A stretch of DNA of 64,000 bases from contig JANPBQ010000253.1 in the NCBI GenBank assembly GCA_031430555.1, forward strand, positions 1-64,000. Reading direction: 5' to 3'. The translations under genes were made by a program, and so were the position numbers. This document shows positions 8,754 through 18,054 of the stretch, in pieces (position 1 is the first letter of the stretch; the number at the start of each line of letters is the position of its first letter). The notes under the pieces are model-generated. The model was given only the letters and a program-made list of their open reading frames with translations. It was not told the origin of the DNA and searched no databases. This stretch comes from UKL13-2 sp031430555. GTDB taxonomy: Bacteria; Pseudomonadota; Gammaproteobacteria; Burkholderiales; Usitatibacteraceae.

Positions 8754-9998
8754 ATGCTATTTAAAAACACCGCCTCCTCCCTCCCGGGCAACGCCGCCAA
8801 CCGCCGTCGCGGCTGGGTAAAACTCACCGTTGCCGTGATCCTTGCCGTGATCGGCGTGGGCTCGCTGGTGGCCTGGCGCGCCAGCTCGGCCACCAAGGAC
8901 GAAAAAAAATCCGATGCCGACAAAGTGTTCGAGTTGTCCGCCAACGATGTCGCCACGCTCTCCCCGCAAAATCTGGGCCTCGTGATTCCGATTTCCGGCT
9001 CAGTGCGCCCGGTGTTGCAGGCGATGGTGAAGTCCAAAGTCTCCGGCGAAATCGCGCAGGTTCATGTGCGCGAAGGCGAGCGTGTTTCCGCCGGTCAGGC
9101 GTTAGTCTCGATCGACACCGCCGATTTGCGCGCGCGCCATGACACCCAGCTTGCGATGGTCGCGGAAAGCAAAGCAAAGCTCGATCTCGCGAAGAAGACG
9201 GAAGCCAACAACCGTGCGTTGCTCACGAAAAACTTCATTTCGCAAACCGCGTTTGACAGTGTCGCGAGCGGCCTTGAAATCGCCGAATCGAATTACAAAT
9301 CCGTGACCGCGCAAGCGGCTATCACCCAGCGCGCGTTGGCGGATGCACAGGTGCGCGCGCCGTTCGCCGGCATTGTCGCCAAACGCGCGGTGAACGTCGG
9401 CGAGAAAGTCACGGCGGATGCGTCGGTGATGCACATCGTCGATTTGTCGCGCATGGAACTGGAAGCGCCGGTGCCGGTCTCGGATATTCCGAGTGTGAAA
9501 GTGGGCCAGGAAATCGCCTTCAAGGTCGATGGTTTCAATGAGCGCGAATTTAGAGGCAAGATCGAACGCATCAATCCTTCGACCGAAGCCGGCTCGCGGA
9601 CAATTTCAATCTTCGTCGCACTTCCGAACAGCGATGGCGCGCTCAAAGGCGGCATGTTCGCCAACGGTACGCTCGCCGCCGCCAGCCGGGCAGCGGTCGA
9701 TGCGGTGCCGCTTGCCGCCGTGATTTCGGAAGGCGGGCAATCGTTTGTATTTGCATTGAAGGACGGCAAAATCGAACGCAAGCCCATCACGCCGGGCAAT
9801 CGCAGCGTGGAGATGGGCCTGATCGAAGTGCGTGCGGGGCTTGAACCCGGCGCGCAGGTGATTACCGTCAAAGCCGATGGCCTGAAACATGGCTCAAAGG
9901 TCGCTGTCCGCGCACGCGGATCGAGTCCGGCACCTGCCGTGCAGCCCGCATCCAAACCCAAGACTTCGGCCGAGGCGACCTCGGTTGCGAAATCGTAA
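8754..9998 (+). CDS. RND efflux periplasmic adaptor (membrane fusion protein)
   Basis: This 414-residue HlyD/AcrA-family adaptor links an inner-membrane RND pump to an outer-membrane channel. A hydrophobic segment at about residues 22-42 (V-A-V-I-L-A-V-I-G-V-G-S-L-V-A-W) anchors it; there is no clear lipobox. The lipoyl half-motif G-E-I-A-Q-V-H-V-R-E-G-E-R-V-S-A-G-Q follows. Then comes a coiled-coil hairpin (about 130-200), the second lipoyl half V-R-A-P-F-A-G-I-V-A-K-R-A-V-N-V-G-E, a beta-barrel and a Pro/Ala-rich tail. The ribosome-binding site GAAGG precedes the ATG. The pump gene follows after a 214-bp repeat-filled spacer. Confidence 0.92.
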   Translation: MLFKNTASSLPGNAANRRRGWVKLTVAVILAVIGVGSLVAWRASSATKDEKKSDADKVFELSANDVATLSPQNLGLVIPISGSVRPVLQAMVKSKVSGEIAQVHVREGERVSAGQALVSIDTADLRARHDTQLAMVAESKAKLDLAKKTEANNRALLTKNFISQTAFDSVASGLEIAESNYKSVTAQAAITQRALADAQVRAPFAGIVAKRAVNVGEKVTADASVMHIVDLSRMELEAPVPVSDIPSVKVGQEIAFKVDGFNEREFRGKIERINPSTEAGSRTISIFVALPNSDGALKGGMFANGTLAAASRAAVDAVPLAAVISEGGQSFVFALKDGKIERKPITPGNRSVEMGLIEVRAGLEPGAQVITVKADGLKHGSKVAVRARGSSPAPAVQPASKPKTSAEATSVAKS

Positions 9999-10022
9999 GT
10001 GAATCTCAATTACGCCATCTTT

Positions 10023-10175
10023 TGTCTCCCCGGACTTGTTCCGGGGCCCAATTTTTATCGCAACTCAACAGGTTACAAAAAATTGGGTACCGGCCTACGC
10101 CGGTACGACAGGGTCAAATTGAATTACCCCTAGGAATGCCGCGCTGTCAATCCCGGACACGATCCGGGGATGACA
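10023..10175. repeat. Cluster of palindromic repeats between the two RND genes
   Basis: Several hairpins fill the spacer: TGTCTCCCCGG-type half at about 10023-10046; cccaattttt 10047-10056 with its complement near 10077-10087; GTACCGGC/GCCGGTAC at 10087-10106; and tgtcaatcccgg with ccggggatgaca at 10145-10175. They resemble the element at 21188-21272. They lie inside a probable operon and could attenuate or process the adaptor-pump transcript. Confidence 0.75.
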
Positions 10176-10212
10176 GGCATTCAAACCCCCGCCATTTCCA
10201 CCAGGAGCGGCC

Positions 10213-13200
10213 ATGAGAATTACCCAGATCAGCGTCAATAATCCGGTCTTCGCCACGATGATGATGGTGGCGCTGGTGGTGATGGGCTTGTTTGCCTATC
10301 AACGCTTGTCGGTCGATCAGATGCCCGACATCACGTTCCCGTTTGTGCAGGTGCAAACCTCATACCCAGGTGCGTCCTCGGAGGCGGTGATGCAGGATGT
10401 CACCAGACCGATCGAGGAAGCGATCAATACCATTAGCGGAATAAAAAGCATCCGCTCATTTTCACGCGAAGGATTCTCGCGGGTGATCGTGGAATTCGAA
10501 CTCGGCATCGATGTGAAGACCGCCGTGCAGGACGTGCGCGACAAAGTCGCCGGCGTGCGGCGTGGATTCAACAAGGACGTGGGTGAGCCCACCGTCACGC
10601 GCGCCGACAACGACAACGATCAGCCGATCATGTATTTGTCGATGAAGAGCCCGGCGCGTTCATTGCGCGAGTTATCCGATCTTGCCGATCAATTGGTGGT
10701 GAAGCGATTGCAAGGCTCGTATGGCGTCGGCACGATCGAAGTTTCCGGCGCGGTGCAGCGCGAGATGGCGATCTTCTTGAACACCGACAAAATGGCCGCT
10801 TACGGCGTGAGCGCCGAGCAAGTGGTGACGGCGATCCGCACGCAGAACCAGAATCAGGCGGCGGGATTTCTGGTCGGCGAGCGCTCCGAGCGGCTGGTGC
10901 GCGTGCAGGGCAAATTCAAGGATGCGTCCGATTTCGAGCGCGTCATCGTTGCGCGCCGCGGATCCAACGGCAGCAACGCCCCCGTGACGCTGGGCATGAT
11001 CGCCACGGTGCGCGATACCGAGCGCGAGGAAACATCGCTCTCCACAAACAACGGCACGCGCGGCATCTCGATCGAGATCCGCAAAACGCGCGGCGCCAAT
11101 ACGCTGGAGGCGGCCGAGTCGATTCGCGGCAATATCGCGAAACTGAAGAAAACGCTGCCGCCCGATCTGACGCTCGACCTCACGTTCGATCAATCCAAAT
11201 TCATCAAGCAAGGCGTGGACAACGTGAAACACACCATCCTCGAAGGTGCCGGGCTTACGGTGCTGATCGTGTTTCTGTTTTTACATTCGTGGCGCTCCAC
11301 CGTCATCACCGGGCTCACGATTCCGATTTCGGTGCTGGCCACCTTCATCGCGCTGTATGCGTTCGGCTTTTCGATCAATTTCCTGACACTGATGGCGCTG
11401 TCGCTGTCGATCGGCATTTTGATCGACGATGCGATCGTGGTGCGTGAGAATATTGTGCGCCACCTCGCCATGGGCAAGAGCCACTTTCAGGCATCCATTG
11501 AGGCCACACAGGAAATCGGGCTTGCCGTGATGGCAACCACCTTCACCATCGTCGCGGTGTTCCTGCCGGTGGCGTTCATGGGCGGCATCATCGGTTTGTT
11601 CTTTTATCAGTTCGGCATCGCGGTAACAGTGGCAGTGCTGGTGTCGCTGTTTGTGTCGTTCACGCTCGATCCGATGCTCTCCGCCGTCTGGCACGATCCG
11701 CCGTCGTTCATCAACCGCGTGAAGCCGATCAAGTGGGTGCTCGACAAGCAAACGGCAATGATGGATTGGTTGCATGTCAGCTACGACCGTGTGCTTCGTT
11801 GGGCGTTTAAGCCGGAGCATCGCAATATATCCATACCCGGATTCTCGTTACTCAGTTTCATCCGCTCAGGTTTCAAGCGGTCCGCGCTTCACGTCGTCTG
11901 GATTTGGTTGCCAAGGCTTTCGCTGATCGATTTCTTCAAGTCGGGATTCAAAGCATCGCATCTCAAATTTTCGCCAACCACCATCCGCAACCGCGGCATC
12001 GTGCTCTGGATCGCCGCGTTCACGTTCTTCGCCAGCTTCGCGCTGATACCCTTTCTGGGTTCGGAATTCGTGCCGGAGACCGATGAGAATTGGGCCAACG
12101 CCAGCATTCAGACGCCGATCGGCTCGTCGCTCAATTACACGCTCGGTAAAGCCGAACAAGTGGAAGCGGCGCTGCGCGAATTCCCCGAAATCAAACGCGT
12201 TTCGCGCAATGTCTGGAAAAGCGGCGCGTGGTTTGGCCTGGAATTGACCGACAAGGAAACGCGCGCGCGATCGAAGAAACAATTGGACGATGCGATCCGC
12301 AAGCGCCTCTCCAGCATCGCGGGGCTCGAAGTGCGCGTCGGCTGGAATCGTCCGATACAGATTTTCGTGATGGGCCCGGAAATCCGCGAGCTCGATCGCA
12401 TCTCGCAGGAGGTTGTTGCGAAACTGAAAACGATCAAAGGCACGGTCGATATTGAGAGCTCTTATAAACCGACCAGCCCGACGCTGGATATCACCATCAA
12501 TCGTGAACTCGCAAGTGATTTGGGTGTGTCGATGGCTTCCGTCGTCACCACCACTCGCGCCATGATCGCGGGCGAAGACGCCGGCCAATGGGAAGGCCCG
12601 GACGGTGAAAACCATCAGGTGCTGGTGCGCCTGCCGAAGAACGAACGTACGGGCGTGGCTGACCTCGACAAGATTTATTTGCCGAGCAGCCAGACCAATG
12701 CCGACGGAAGCCCGCGCATGGTCGCGCTGCGCCAGATCGCCGACTTCACACCGGCCTTTGCGGAACGCCAGATCGAACGCCGCAATCTGCAACGCCTGGT
12801 GCAAGTGTGGTCGGGGGTGGCCTCAACGCACACGGCGGGTGCCGTATCAAGCGACGTGCAAAAAGCGCTCAAGGAAATCGCACTGCCGCCGGGATATCAA
12901 TTCCAGTTCGGCGGCTCCTCGCAGGAGATGGCGGATTCGGTCGGCTACGCGATTGCCGCCTTGAGCCTCGCCGTGATATTTATTTACCTCATTCTCGCCT
13001 CGCAGTTCGGCAGCTTCCTGCAACCGATCGCGATCATGGCCTCATTGCCGCTATCGCTGATCGGCGTGTTCATGTCGCTACTGCTATTCAAATCCACCTT
13101 GAATCTCTTTTCCGTGATCGGCTTCATCATGCTGATGGGCCTTGTCACCAAGAACGCGATTCTGCTGGTGGACTTCACCAATCACGGACGGCGCGAAGGC

Positions 13201-13563
13201 ATGAACCGCGACGACGCCATCTTCGCAGCGGGGCAAGTGCGCTTGCGGCCGATATTGATGACCACGGCCGCGATGATCGGCGGCATGCTCCCCTTGGCGC
13301 TCGCGTTTGGCGCGGGGTCAGAGCAGCAATCGCCAATGGCGCATGCGGTGATTGGCGGCATCATTACGTCAACCGTGATGACGCTGGTCGTCGTGCCGGT
13401 GCTCTACACCTACTTCGATACGTGGGGAGCGAAAGCGTTGACCTGGTTTACGCGCAATGCGAATGCCGAAACTGCCGCCGCGCAGGAAGAAGCTGCGCAT
13501 CGGCCTCACAACGGTGGTGGCGGTGCAGAGCCGGTGCTGTCGGACAAGCATTCAGAGGCATAG
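10213..13563 (+). CDS. RND efflux inner-membrane transporter (AcrB/HAE1-type)
   Basis: The 1116-residue proton-driven drug/solute exporter starts at a good AGGAG ribosome-binding site. It shows the N-terminal I-S-V-N-N-P-V-F-A-T-M helix and TM4 with the paired aspartates L-I-D-D-A-I-V-V-R-E-N used for proton relay. It has two periplasmic porter domains and C-terminal TMs with G-F-I-M-L-M-G-L-V-T-K-N-A-I-L-L-V-D. Compared with usual members (about 1020-1050) it is longer. Part of the excess is an extra segment of about 55 residues after R-W-A-F-K-P-E-H-R (near residues 537-595) in the central linker before TM7, rich in Phe and Ser. No TolC-type gene is adjacent, so an outer-membrane channel must be encoded elsewhere. 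Confidence 0.95.
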   Translation: MRITQISVNNPVFATMMMVALVVMGLFAYQRLSVDQMPDITFPFVQVQTSYPGASSEAVMQDVTRPIEEAINTISGIKSIRSFSREGFSRVIVEFELGIDVKTAVQDVRDKVAGVRRGFNKDVGEPTVTRADNDNDQPIMYLSMKSPARSLRELSDLADQLVVKRLQGSYGVGTIEVSGAVQREMAIFLNTDKMAAYGVSAEQVVTAIRTQNQNQAAGFLVGERSERLVRVQGKFKDASDFERVIVARRGSNGSNAPVTLGMIATVRDTEREETSLSTNNGTRGISIEIRKTRGANTLEAAESIRGNIAKLKKTLPPDLTLDLTFDQSKFIKQGVDNVKHTILEGAGLTVLIVFLFLHSWRSTVITGLTIPISVLATFIALYAFGFSINFLTLMALSLSIGILIDDAIVVRENIVRHLAMGKSHFQASIEATQEIGLAVMATTFTIVAVFLPVAFMGGIIGLFFYQFGIAVTVAVLVSLFVSFTLDPMLSAVWHDPPSFINRVKPIKWVLDKQTAMMDWLHVSYDRVLRWAFKPEHRNISIPGFSLLSFIRSGFKRSALHVVWIWLPRLSLIDFFKSGFKASHLKFSPTTIRNRGIVLWIAAFTFFASFALIPFLGSEFVPETDENWANASIQTPIGSSLNYTLGKAEQVEAALREFPEIKRVSRNVWKSGAWFGLELTDKETRARSKKQLDDAIRKRLSSIAGLEVRVGWNRPIQIFVMGPEIRELDRISQEVVAKLKTIKGTVDIESSYKPTSPTLDITINRELASDLGVSMASVVTTTRAMIAGEDAGQWEGPDGENHQVLVRLPKNERTGVADLDKIYLPSSQTNADGSPRMVALRQIADFTPAFAERQIERRNLQRLVQVWSGVASTHTAGAVSSDVQKALKEIALPPGYQFQFGGSSQEMADSVGYAIAALSLAVIFIYLILASQFGSFLQPIAIMASLPLSLIGVFMSLLLFKSTLNLFSVIGFIMLMGLVTKNAILLVDFTNHGRREGMNRDDAIFAAGQVRLRPILMTTAAMIGGMLPLALAFGAGSEQQSPMAHAVIGGIITSTVMTLVVVPVLYTYFDTWGAKALTWFTRNANAETAAAQEEAAHRPHNGGGGAEPVLSDKHSEA

Positions 13564-13575
13564 ACACGTTAAACG

Positions 13576-13633
13576 CCAGCGTTGGTGCGGTGTTTCACCC
13601 GTTTTTGTTCGGAACGCCGCGTCAGTACCAGCG
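13576..13633. repeat. Dispersed AGCACTGG palindrome family, copy 2 (divergent)
   Basis: The left arm ccagcgttggtgcggtgtt and right arm gaacgccgcgtcagtaccag are imperfect complements around a variable T-rich centre. It sits between convergent gene ends (RND pump and kinase-like gene) and may form the shared 3' hairpin. Confidence 0.65.
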
Positions 13634-13724
13634 TCGTTCGCAAGGAAATTTTCCGTAACGGTAGGCGTCGAAGTCGCGCCTCGAAAGAACTTACTTGTCC
13701 TTCTGGCCGACGGAGTCGACTGCC

Positions 13725-14687
13725 TTACGCCGCCCTGTTTGCACTTGTGTCAGTTATTGAAAACCGCGCATTTCTGTCCGTCTCGATCAGCGCGCGAGCG
13801 AGGCCTGCCATGTAAATCGCGACGGGTGTGTGTTGGCGGATCACGGCGAGTGCGGCGGGAGCGAGCAAGTTGGGTTCACGCTCAAGTTTTTGAAGCTTTT
13901 CGCGCCAGCCACCACTGCCAGGGATCGCTCGACCGAGCGTATGCACCAATGACGCATTGAAGCGTGCGCGGTCATATTCGGCGTGATCCGCCAGGAATGG
14001 CCTTTCATCTGCGGCGAGATCGAAGCCCGAATGCAATGCCAAGCCGAAGTCTCCAAAGTAGAGGCGCCGGCCATCCGTCAGGACGTTTTCAAAGTGCGCG
14101 TCAAAGTGAACGAAGCGCTGGCTTCGCATGAAATCAAATGCGTCGTTCGAATGCCGCTGAATGAATGCAAGTGCATCGCCCGCCCGAGCGTTATCCGCGC
14201 CCAATTCTTCAGAAAGCCATTCGGACAATGTTGTCGGAAAGTACTCGATGAACATAGCGACCCAGGCGCGTGAAGTTCGGATCGCATCAAGACGTTGTTG
14301 GATGGCCGCGTCGTCTTTCGCGATGGCCGCACCGTGTTCAAGGTAATCGTAGGCTTCCGTGCGGTCCGAATCATCTCCGGAACGCGGAATGATTCGCCAG
14401 TGATACAACAATGGAAACTGCTCGTGCTGCCGTGAGAGTACCCATTCAGACGCGACGGTGTGGGCGGCGAGCTCACGCCAAACGCCAAAGCCAACCGAGC
14501 CGATTCCGTATTGGTAATAAAGCGGCAAGCGAAATAGATTCGCCGTAGAAAGGCGATTGCCTGCTTCCAGCTCAAGCTCAGAGACAGGCACCAGCTTGAC
14601 GAAAACCGGCACCTGGTTCACATCCAATAGAGCGGTTTTCCCGCCGAATCCACTGTGCCGGATGGTGGCTTTTTCGAGCAGCGTCAA
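13725..14687 (-). CDS. Protein kinase-like / phosphotransferase-fold protein
   Basis: About 320 residues from a TTG start. The catalytic signature of the eukaryote-like kinase and aminoglycoside-phosphotransferase superfamily is present: H-F-D-A-H-F-E-N-V-L near residue 197, then Y-F-G-D-F-G-L-A (DFG) about 12 residues later. The early V-P-V-F-V-K-L-V-P holds the likely ATP-binding lysine. The substrate is unknown. The frame stays open upstream of the TTG and encodes S-T-Y-L-S-S-L-G-I-D-V-L, which looks like genuine family sequence. Yet no ATG, GTG or TTG exists before the next stop, so the annotated start may be wrong or the 5' end truncated. It stands alone between convergent and same-strand neighbours. 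Confidence 0.72.
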   Translation of the reverse strand: MTLLEKATIRHSGFGGKTALLDVNQVPVFVKLVPVSELELEAGNRLSTANLFRLPLYYQYGIGSVGFGVWRELAAHTVASEWVLSRQHEQFPLLYHWRIIPRSGDDSDRTEAYDYLEHGAAIAKDDAAIQQRLDAIRTSRAWVAMFIEYFPTTLSEWLSEELGADNARAGDALAFIQRHSNDAFDFMRSQRFVHFDAHFENVLTDGRRLYFGDFGLALHSGFDLAADERPFLADHAEYDRARFNASLVHTLGRAIPGSGGWREKLQKLEREPNLLAPAALAVIRQHTPVAIYMAGLARALIETDRNARFSITDTSANRAA

Positions 14688-14903
14688 GAGTACGTCGATA
14701 CCAAGGCTTGACAGGTAGGTGCTTGTGACTTTGTGCGCGTGGATGCGGACGTTGCAGGATGCTGATGTGATGTTGGCGCTCCGGCTTTAATAGTGAGTTT
14801 CAATGCGAGTCATCGCCGATTGCTTTCAAGAACAATTAACCCCGGCCCCGCTCGCAAGTTCGATAGCGCAAACACGTCCAACCTGCACAATATTTTCACC
14901 ACG

Positions 14904-15479
14904 CTAGTTCGCGCAAATCGCCGGTGTAAATGCCTCAATCAAAGAATAGCGCGTGCTACTGCCGTTGACTTCACTCAACGTAAATTCGTCGCTCGTCTCG
15001 TTGGACACAGGGTTGACATCGGGCGGCCATACCGCACCGCTATCGTAGACCCAGGCGATGGATTTTCCCGCCACGCTCCATGCGCCGGTGATGGTTTCGG
15101 CGTTGTCTCCCGCATTGCGTGCGGGCACGGCGGTAAATTTACCATCCGCTTCGAGCGTGACGTGGTACACCATGTTGCCGCGCGTGGCGGCCCACACGCC
15201 CAGGTAGCGGCAGCGTGCAGGGCGCGTGTCGTTACTCATGTTGCTGGACGCCGCTGCGACGGCGGGTTTGTTGTCCGCTGGCAGGCCCATGCAGGCCGCG
15301 TATTTGTTGACGGCATCAATGGGGGATGTGGCGCGCCCGGCGGATGACGCCTGATCGAGACACGCGACTTTCCGTTCGACCACTTTCTTGCCCGTGATTT
15401 TGTGAACGAGGGTGAAGATGATGAGTAGCGCGACCAGCCACAGCATGCCGCGCAGCAACCATTTTGAAGAATTTTGCAT
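14904..15479 (-). CDS. Hypothetical membrane-anchored protein
   Basis: Unrecognised. From ATG 15479 it has 191 residues: a short basic N-terminus, one transmembrane segment (about 11-25, M-L-W-L-V-A-L-L-I-I-F-T-L-V) and a soluble extracytoplasmic part with several cysteines. A W-A-A-T-R-G-N-M-V-Y-H-V-T-L-E-A-D-G-K-F pattern reminiscent of small lipocalin-like or copper-resistance beta domains follows, which is only an impression. An in-frame start at 15572 would place 31 extra residues before the signal-like helix and overlap the neighbouring transpeptidase gene, so it is rejected. Confidence 0.6.
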   Translation of the reverse strand: MQNSSKWLLRGMLWLVALLIIFTLVHKITGKKVVERKVACLDQASSAGRATSPIDAVNKYAACMGLPADNKPAVAAASSNMSNDTRPARCRYLGVWAATRGNMVYHVTLEADGKFTAVPARNAGDNAETITGAWSVAGKSIAWVYDSGAVWPPDVNPVSNETSDEFTLSEVNGSSTRYSLIEAFTPAICAN

Positions 15480-15510
15480 TGAGGAAATTGAGCCTATTAG
15501 ATTTCTATTT

Positions 15511-17121
15511 TTAGAACCCCACTGCCCCACCATCCTTGCGATGGTCGCTCCCTGCCACGTAGCCCTCGTCACCGAGGCGCCAAATCAATTGCGCGCCACC
15601 GAAAGCGAAATTCACCGCTTCGGCTGCCGCGATTTTATGCCCACGTTTCGCAAGTTCCTCCACCGTCGCCGCATTGAATCCCGGCTCAAGGCCGATTGAA
15701 AAATCCGGGTTCACGATCCAGCGCGGCGCGTCGCTGGCAGCTTGCGGATTTTGATGATGGTCGATCATGCGGATCACCATTTGCGCGTGGCCTTGCGGCT
15801 GCATATGGCCGCCCATCACGCCGAAACTCATCAGCGGTTGGTTTTGATGATCGGTGAGGAAGCCGGGGATGATGGTTTGAAACGGTCGCTTGTTGGGTGC
15901 CACGCAATTCGGATGGCCCGGCGTGCGCACGAATCCGTGGCCGCGATTTTGCATCGAGATGCCGGTGCCGGGCACCACCACTCCGGAGCCAAATCCCATG
16001 TAATTCGATTGGATGAAACTGACCATCATGCCGCTCGCATCCGCCGTGGTGAGATAGACGGTGCCGCCGTGTTTTGGCATGCCAAAGACCGGCTGCCCGA
16101 CAACATCTTTGCGAATCAACTTTGCGCGCGAGGCGAGATACTTTTTGTCGAGGAGCGATGCGATCGGCACATCCATGAACGCCGAATCGGCGATGTATCG
16201 GTACGCATCGGCAAAGGCTAATTTCATCGCCTCAATCTGGAGATGCACGCTCTCAGCCGAATCGACCGGCATGCTAGCCATGTCGAAATTTTCCAAGATG
16301 CCTAGCGTCAGCAACGCAGCGAGGCCTTGCCCGTTCGGTGGAATCTCGTGCAATCGTACGTCGCGGTAATCCATGTGAATTGTGCCAACCCAATCGGCGC
16401 GGTGATTCGCCAAATCGGCCTCGGACATGACCCCGCCGCCTTCACGCGAATGCGCGGCAATTTTCTGGGCGAGGTTGCCGCGATAAAACGACTCACCCTT
16501 GCTCGCCGCGATGTCTTCCAGCGTCTCGGCCTGCCCGCCCAGAATCCACTTTTCGCCCGCATTCGGCGCGCGCCCTTGCGGCGTGAAATCACGGACAAAA
16601 TCGGGCTGGGCTTTCAACATCTCGGCTTGGCGCGCCCAACTGATCGCAGTGATCGGTGAGACCATGTGTCCGTCGCGCGCGTAGCCAATCGCGGGTTCGA
16701 ACAACTTCTCGAAGGGCAATTTGCCAAATTTTGTCGACAACTCGACCCATTGTGAAACCGCGCCCGGCACGGTGGCGCTATCCCAGCCGCGCACCGGCAT
16801 CGTTGCAAAACCCGGATATTTTTTGTCGAAGTATTCCGGCGTCCAGCCGGCGGGCGAGCGGCCCGAAGCATTCAGGCCGTGTATCGATTTCCCATCCCAG
16901 AGAATGCAGAAACCATCGGAGCCAATGCCATTGCTGGTCGGTTCCACCACCGTCAGTGCAATTGCCGCCGCGATCGCTGCATCGACCGCGTTGCCGCCCG
17001 CCTGCAACATCGATAAGCCCGCTTGTGCGGCCAGCGGCTGCGAGGTCGCGACGATATTTTTCGCCATCACCGGCATGCGTTGCGAGGGGTAGGGAAAATC
17101 GTAGTTGAGTGGGTGTGTCAT
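15511..17121 (-). CDS. Gamma-glutamyltranspeptidase family Ntn-hydrolase
   Basis: This 536-residue member of the GGT family is made as a precursor that cleaves itself before a nucleophilic threonine. The large-subunit features A-A-A-I-A-L-T-V-V-E-P-x-S-N-G-I-G and the small-subunit start are visible. In H-G-G-T-V-Y-L-T-T-A-D, Thr354 aligns with the catalytic Thr. The later M-G-G-H-M-Q-P-Q-G-H-A-Q motif is typical. There is no signal peptide, unlike secreted E. coli GGT. The general layout also fits cytoplasmic relatives such as oxamate amidohydrolase (HpxW) or YwrD-type enzymes. The substrate is therefore open. Confidence 0.9.
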   Translation of the reverse strand: MTHPLNYDFPYPSQRMPVMAKNIVATSQPLAAQAGLSMLQAGGNAVDAAIAAAIALTVVEPTSNGIGSDGFCILWDGKSIHGLNASGRSPAGWTPEYFDKKYPGFATMPVRGWDSATVPGAVSQWVELSTKFGKLPFEKLFEPAIGYARDGHMVSPITAISWARQAEMLKAQPDFVRDFTPQGRAPNAGEKWILGGQAETLEDIAASKGESFYRGNLAQKIAAHSREGGGVMSEADLANHRADWVGTIHMDYRDVRLHEIPPNGQGLAALLTLGILENFDMASMPVDSAESVHLQIEAMKLAFADAYRYIADSAFMDVPIASLLDKKYLASRAKLIRKDVVGQPVFGMPKHGGTVYLTTADASGMMVSFIQSNYMGFGSGVVVPGTGISMQNRGHGFVRTPGHPNCVAPNKRPFQTIIPGFLTDHQNQPLMSFGVMGGHMQPQGHAQMVIRMIDHHQNPQAASDAPRWIVNPDFSIGLEPGFNAATVEELAKRGHKIAAAEAVNFAFGGAQLIWRLGDEGYVAGSDHRKDGGAVGF

Positions 17122-17205
17122 GAGAATCCGCCGGATAAGGAGTCAAGCGAGTATTCTGGCGGATAGGAAGTTTCGCCAACATGACCAACCTCAAAAAGGC
17201 TGCCC

Positions 17206-17886
17206 ATGCTTCAACTTGATGCGCTGGTGTTCGACGCGTACGGCACGCTGTTCAACGTGCATTCGGTGGTCGCAAAGTGCGAGCAATTTTTTCCCGGCAA
17301 GGGGCACGCGCTTTCGCAACTGTGGCGAACCAAGCAGCTTGAGTACACCTGGCTCAGAAGCCTGATGGGGCGCTATGTCGATTTCAATGTCGTCACGGCG
17401 GACGCCTTGAAACACGCCTGCGCAGCACTTGGGCTTGATAGCAGCGACGACACGCTTACGCAATTGATGCGCGCCTATTCCACGCTGGAGACCTTCGATG
17501 ACGCGCAACCAGTGCTGAAGGCGCTGCGTGAGAAATATCCCGCAATCAAACTCGCAATCCTCTCCAACGGCGCGCCGGCAATGCTCAACGCCGTGGTGCG
17601 GCACAACCATATGGAGTCCATGCTCGATGCCATGTTGAGTGTCGATGCCGTCGCAGTGTTCAAACCCGATCCGCGCGTGTATCAATTGGCGGTGGATCGA
17701 TTGCACCTTTCTGCGCATCGTATCGGCTTTGTTTCCAGCAACGGCTGGGACGCGGCGGGTGCGAAGGCCTTTGGTTTCACCGTGTTCTGGGTGAATCGCG
17801 CCCATGCACCCGTGGAGGAACTCGGTTTCAAACCGGATTTCGTCGTGGATTCGTTGCGGGATATTCCGGATTTGATGGCGGGCTGA
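17206..17886 (+). CDS. Haloacid dehalogenase, type II (HAD superfamily)
   Basis: The 226-residue HAD hydrolase is of the (S)-2-haloacid dehalogenase subgroup. It has nucleophile Asp10 in V-F-D-A-Y-G-T-L-F, the Y-T-W-L-R-S-L-M-G-R-Y-x-D-F motif near residue 49, motif II L-S-N-G-A-P, and motif III K-P-D-P-R-V-Y. The S-S-N-G-W-D-A-A-G-A-K-A-F-G-F segment is characteristic of L-2-haloacid dehalogenases. Such enzymes hydrolyse short 2-haloacids with inversion, but many homologues have other substrates. It is divergent from the transpeptidase gene with an 84-bp shared upstream region. Confidence 0.88.
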   Translation: MLQLDALVFDAYGTLFNVHSVVAKCEQFFPGKGHALSQLWRTKQLEYTWLRSLMGRYVDFNVVTADALKHACAALGLDSSDDTLTQLMRAYSTLETFDDAQPVLKALREKYPAIKLAILSNGAPAMLNAVVRHNHMESMLDAMLSVDAVAVFKPDPRVYQLAVDRLHLSAHRIGFVSSNGWDAAGAKAFGFTVFWVNRAHAPVEELGFKPDFVVDSLRDIPDLMAG

Positions 17887-17924
17887 TGCAAGGCCAGCTG
17901 ATTCGTCGCCAGTCAGATCACGCC

Positions 17925-18007
17925 GTAGGATGGGTGGAGCGCAGCGATACCCATCATGACTGCGCGCATGGAGGTCTATGGGCATCGCTGCGCTCCATCC
18001 ATCCTAC
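17925..18007. repeat. Inverted repeat of the GTAGGATGGGTGGAGCG type
   Basis: gtaggatgggtggagcgcag begins at 17925, and its near-complement (ctgcgctcc..catcctac) ends at 18007, with about 25 nt between the arms. It sits between convergent genes. A degraded relative is at 63307-63337. I recall this palindrome type as frequent in proteobacterial intergenic DNA. Confidence 0.8.
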
Positions 18008-18012
18008 ATAAA

Positions 18013-18041
18013 AAAAATCCCCGCACGCGGCGGGGATTTTT
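18013..18041. terminator. Bidirectional intrinsic terminator
   Basis: The stem AAAAATCCCCGC (18013-18024) pairs with GCGGGGATTTTT (18030-18041) around a 5-nt loop. The A-run and T-run give U-tails in both directions. It ends the tctA operon on the minus strand and can also serve the dehalogenase gene on the plus strand. Confidence 0.9.
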
Positions 18042-18054
18042 GCACTCGTAAATC

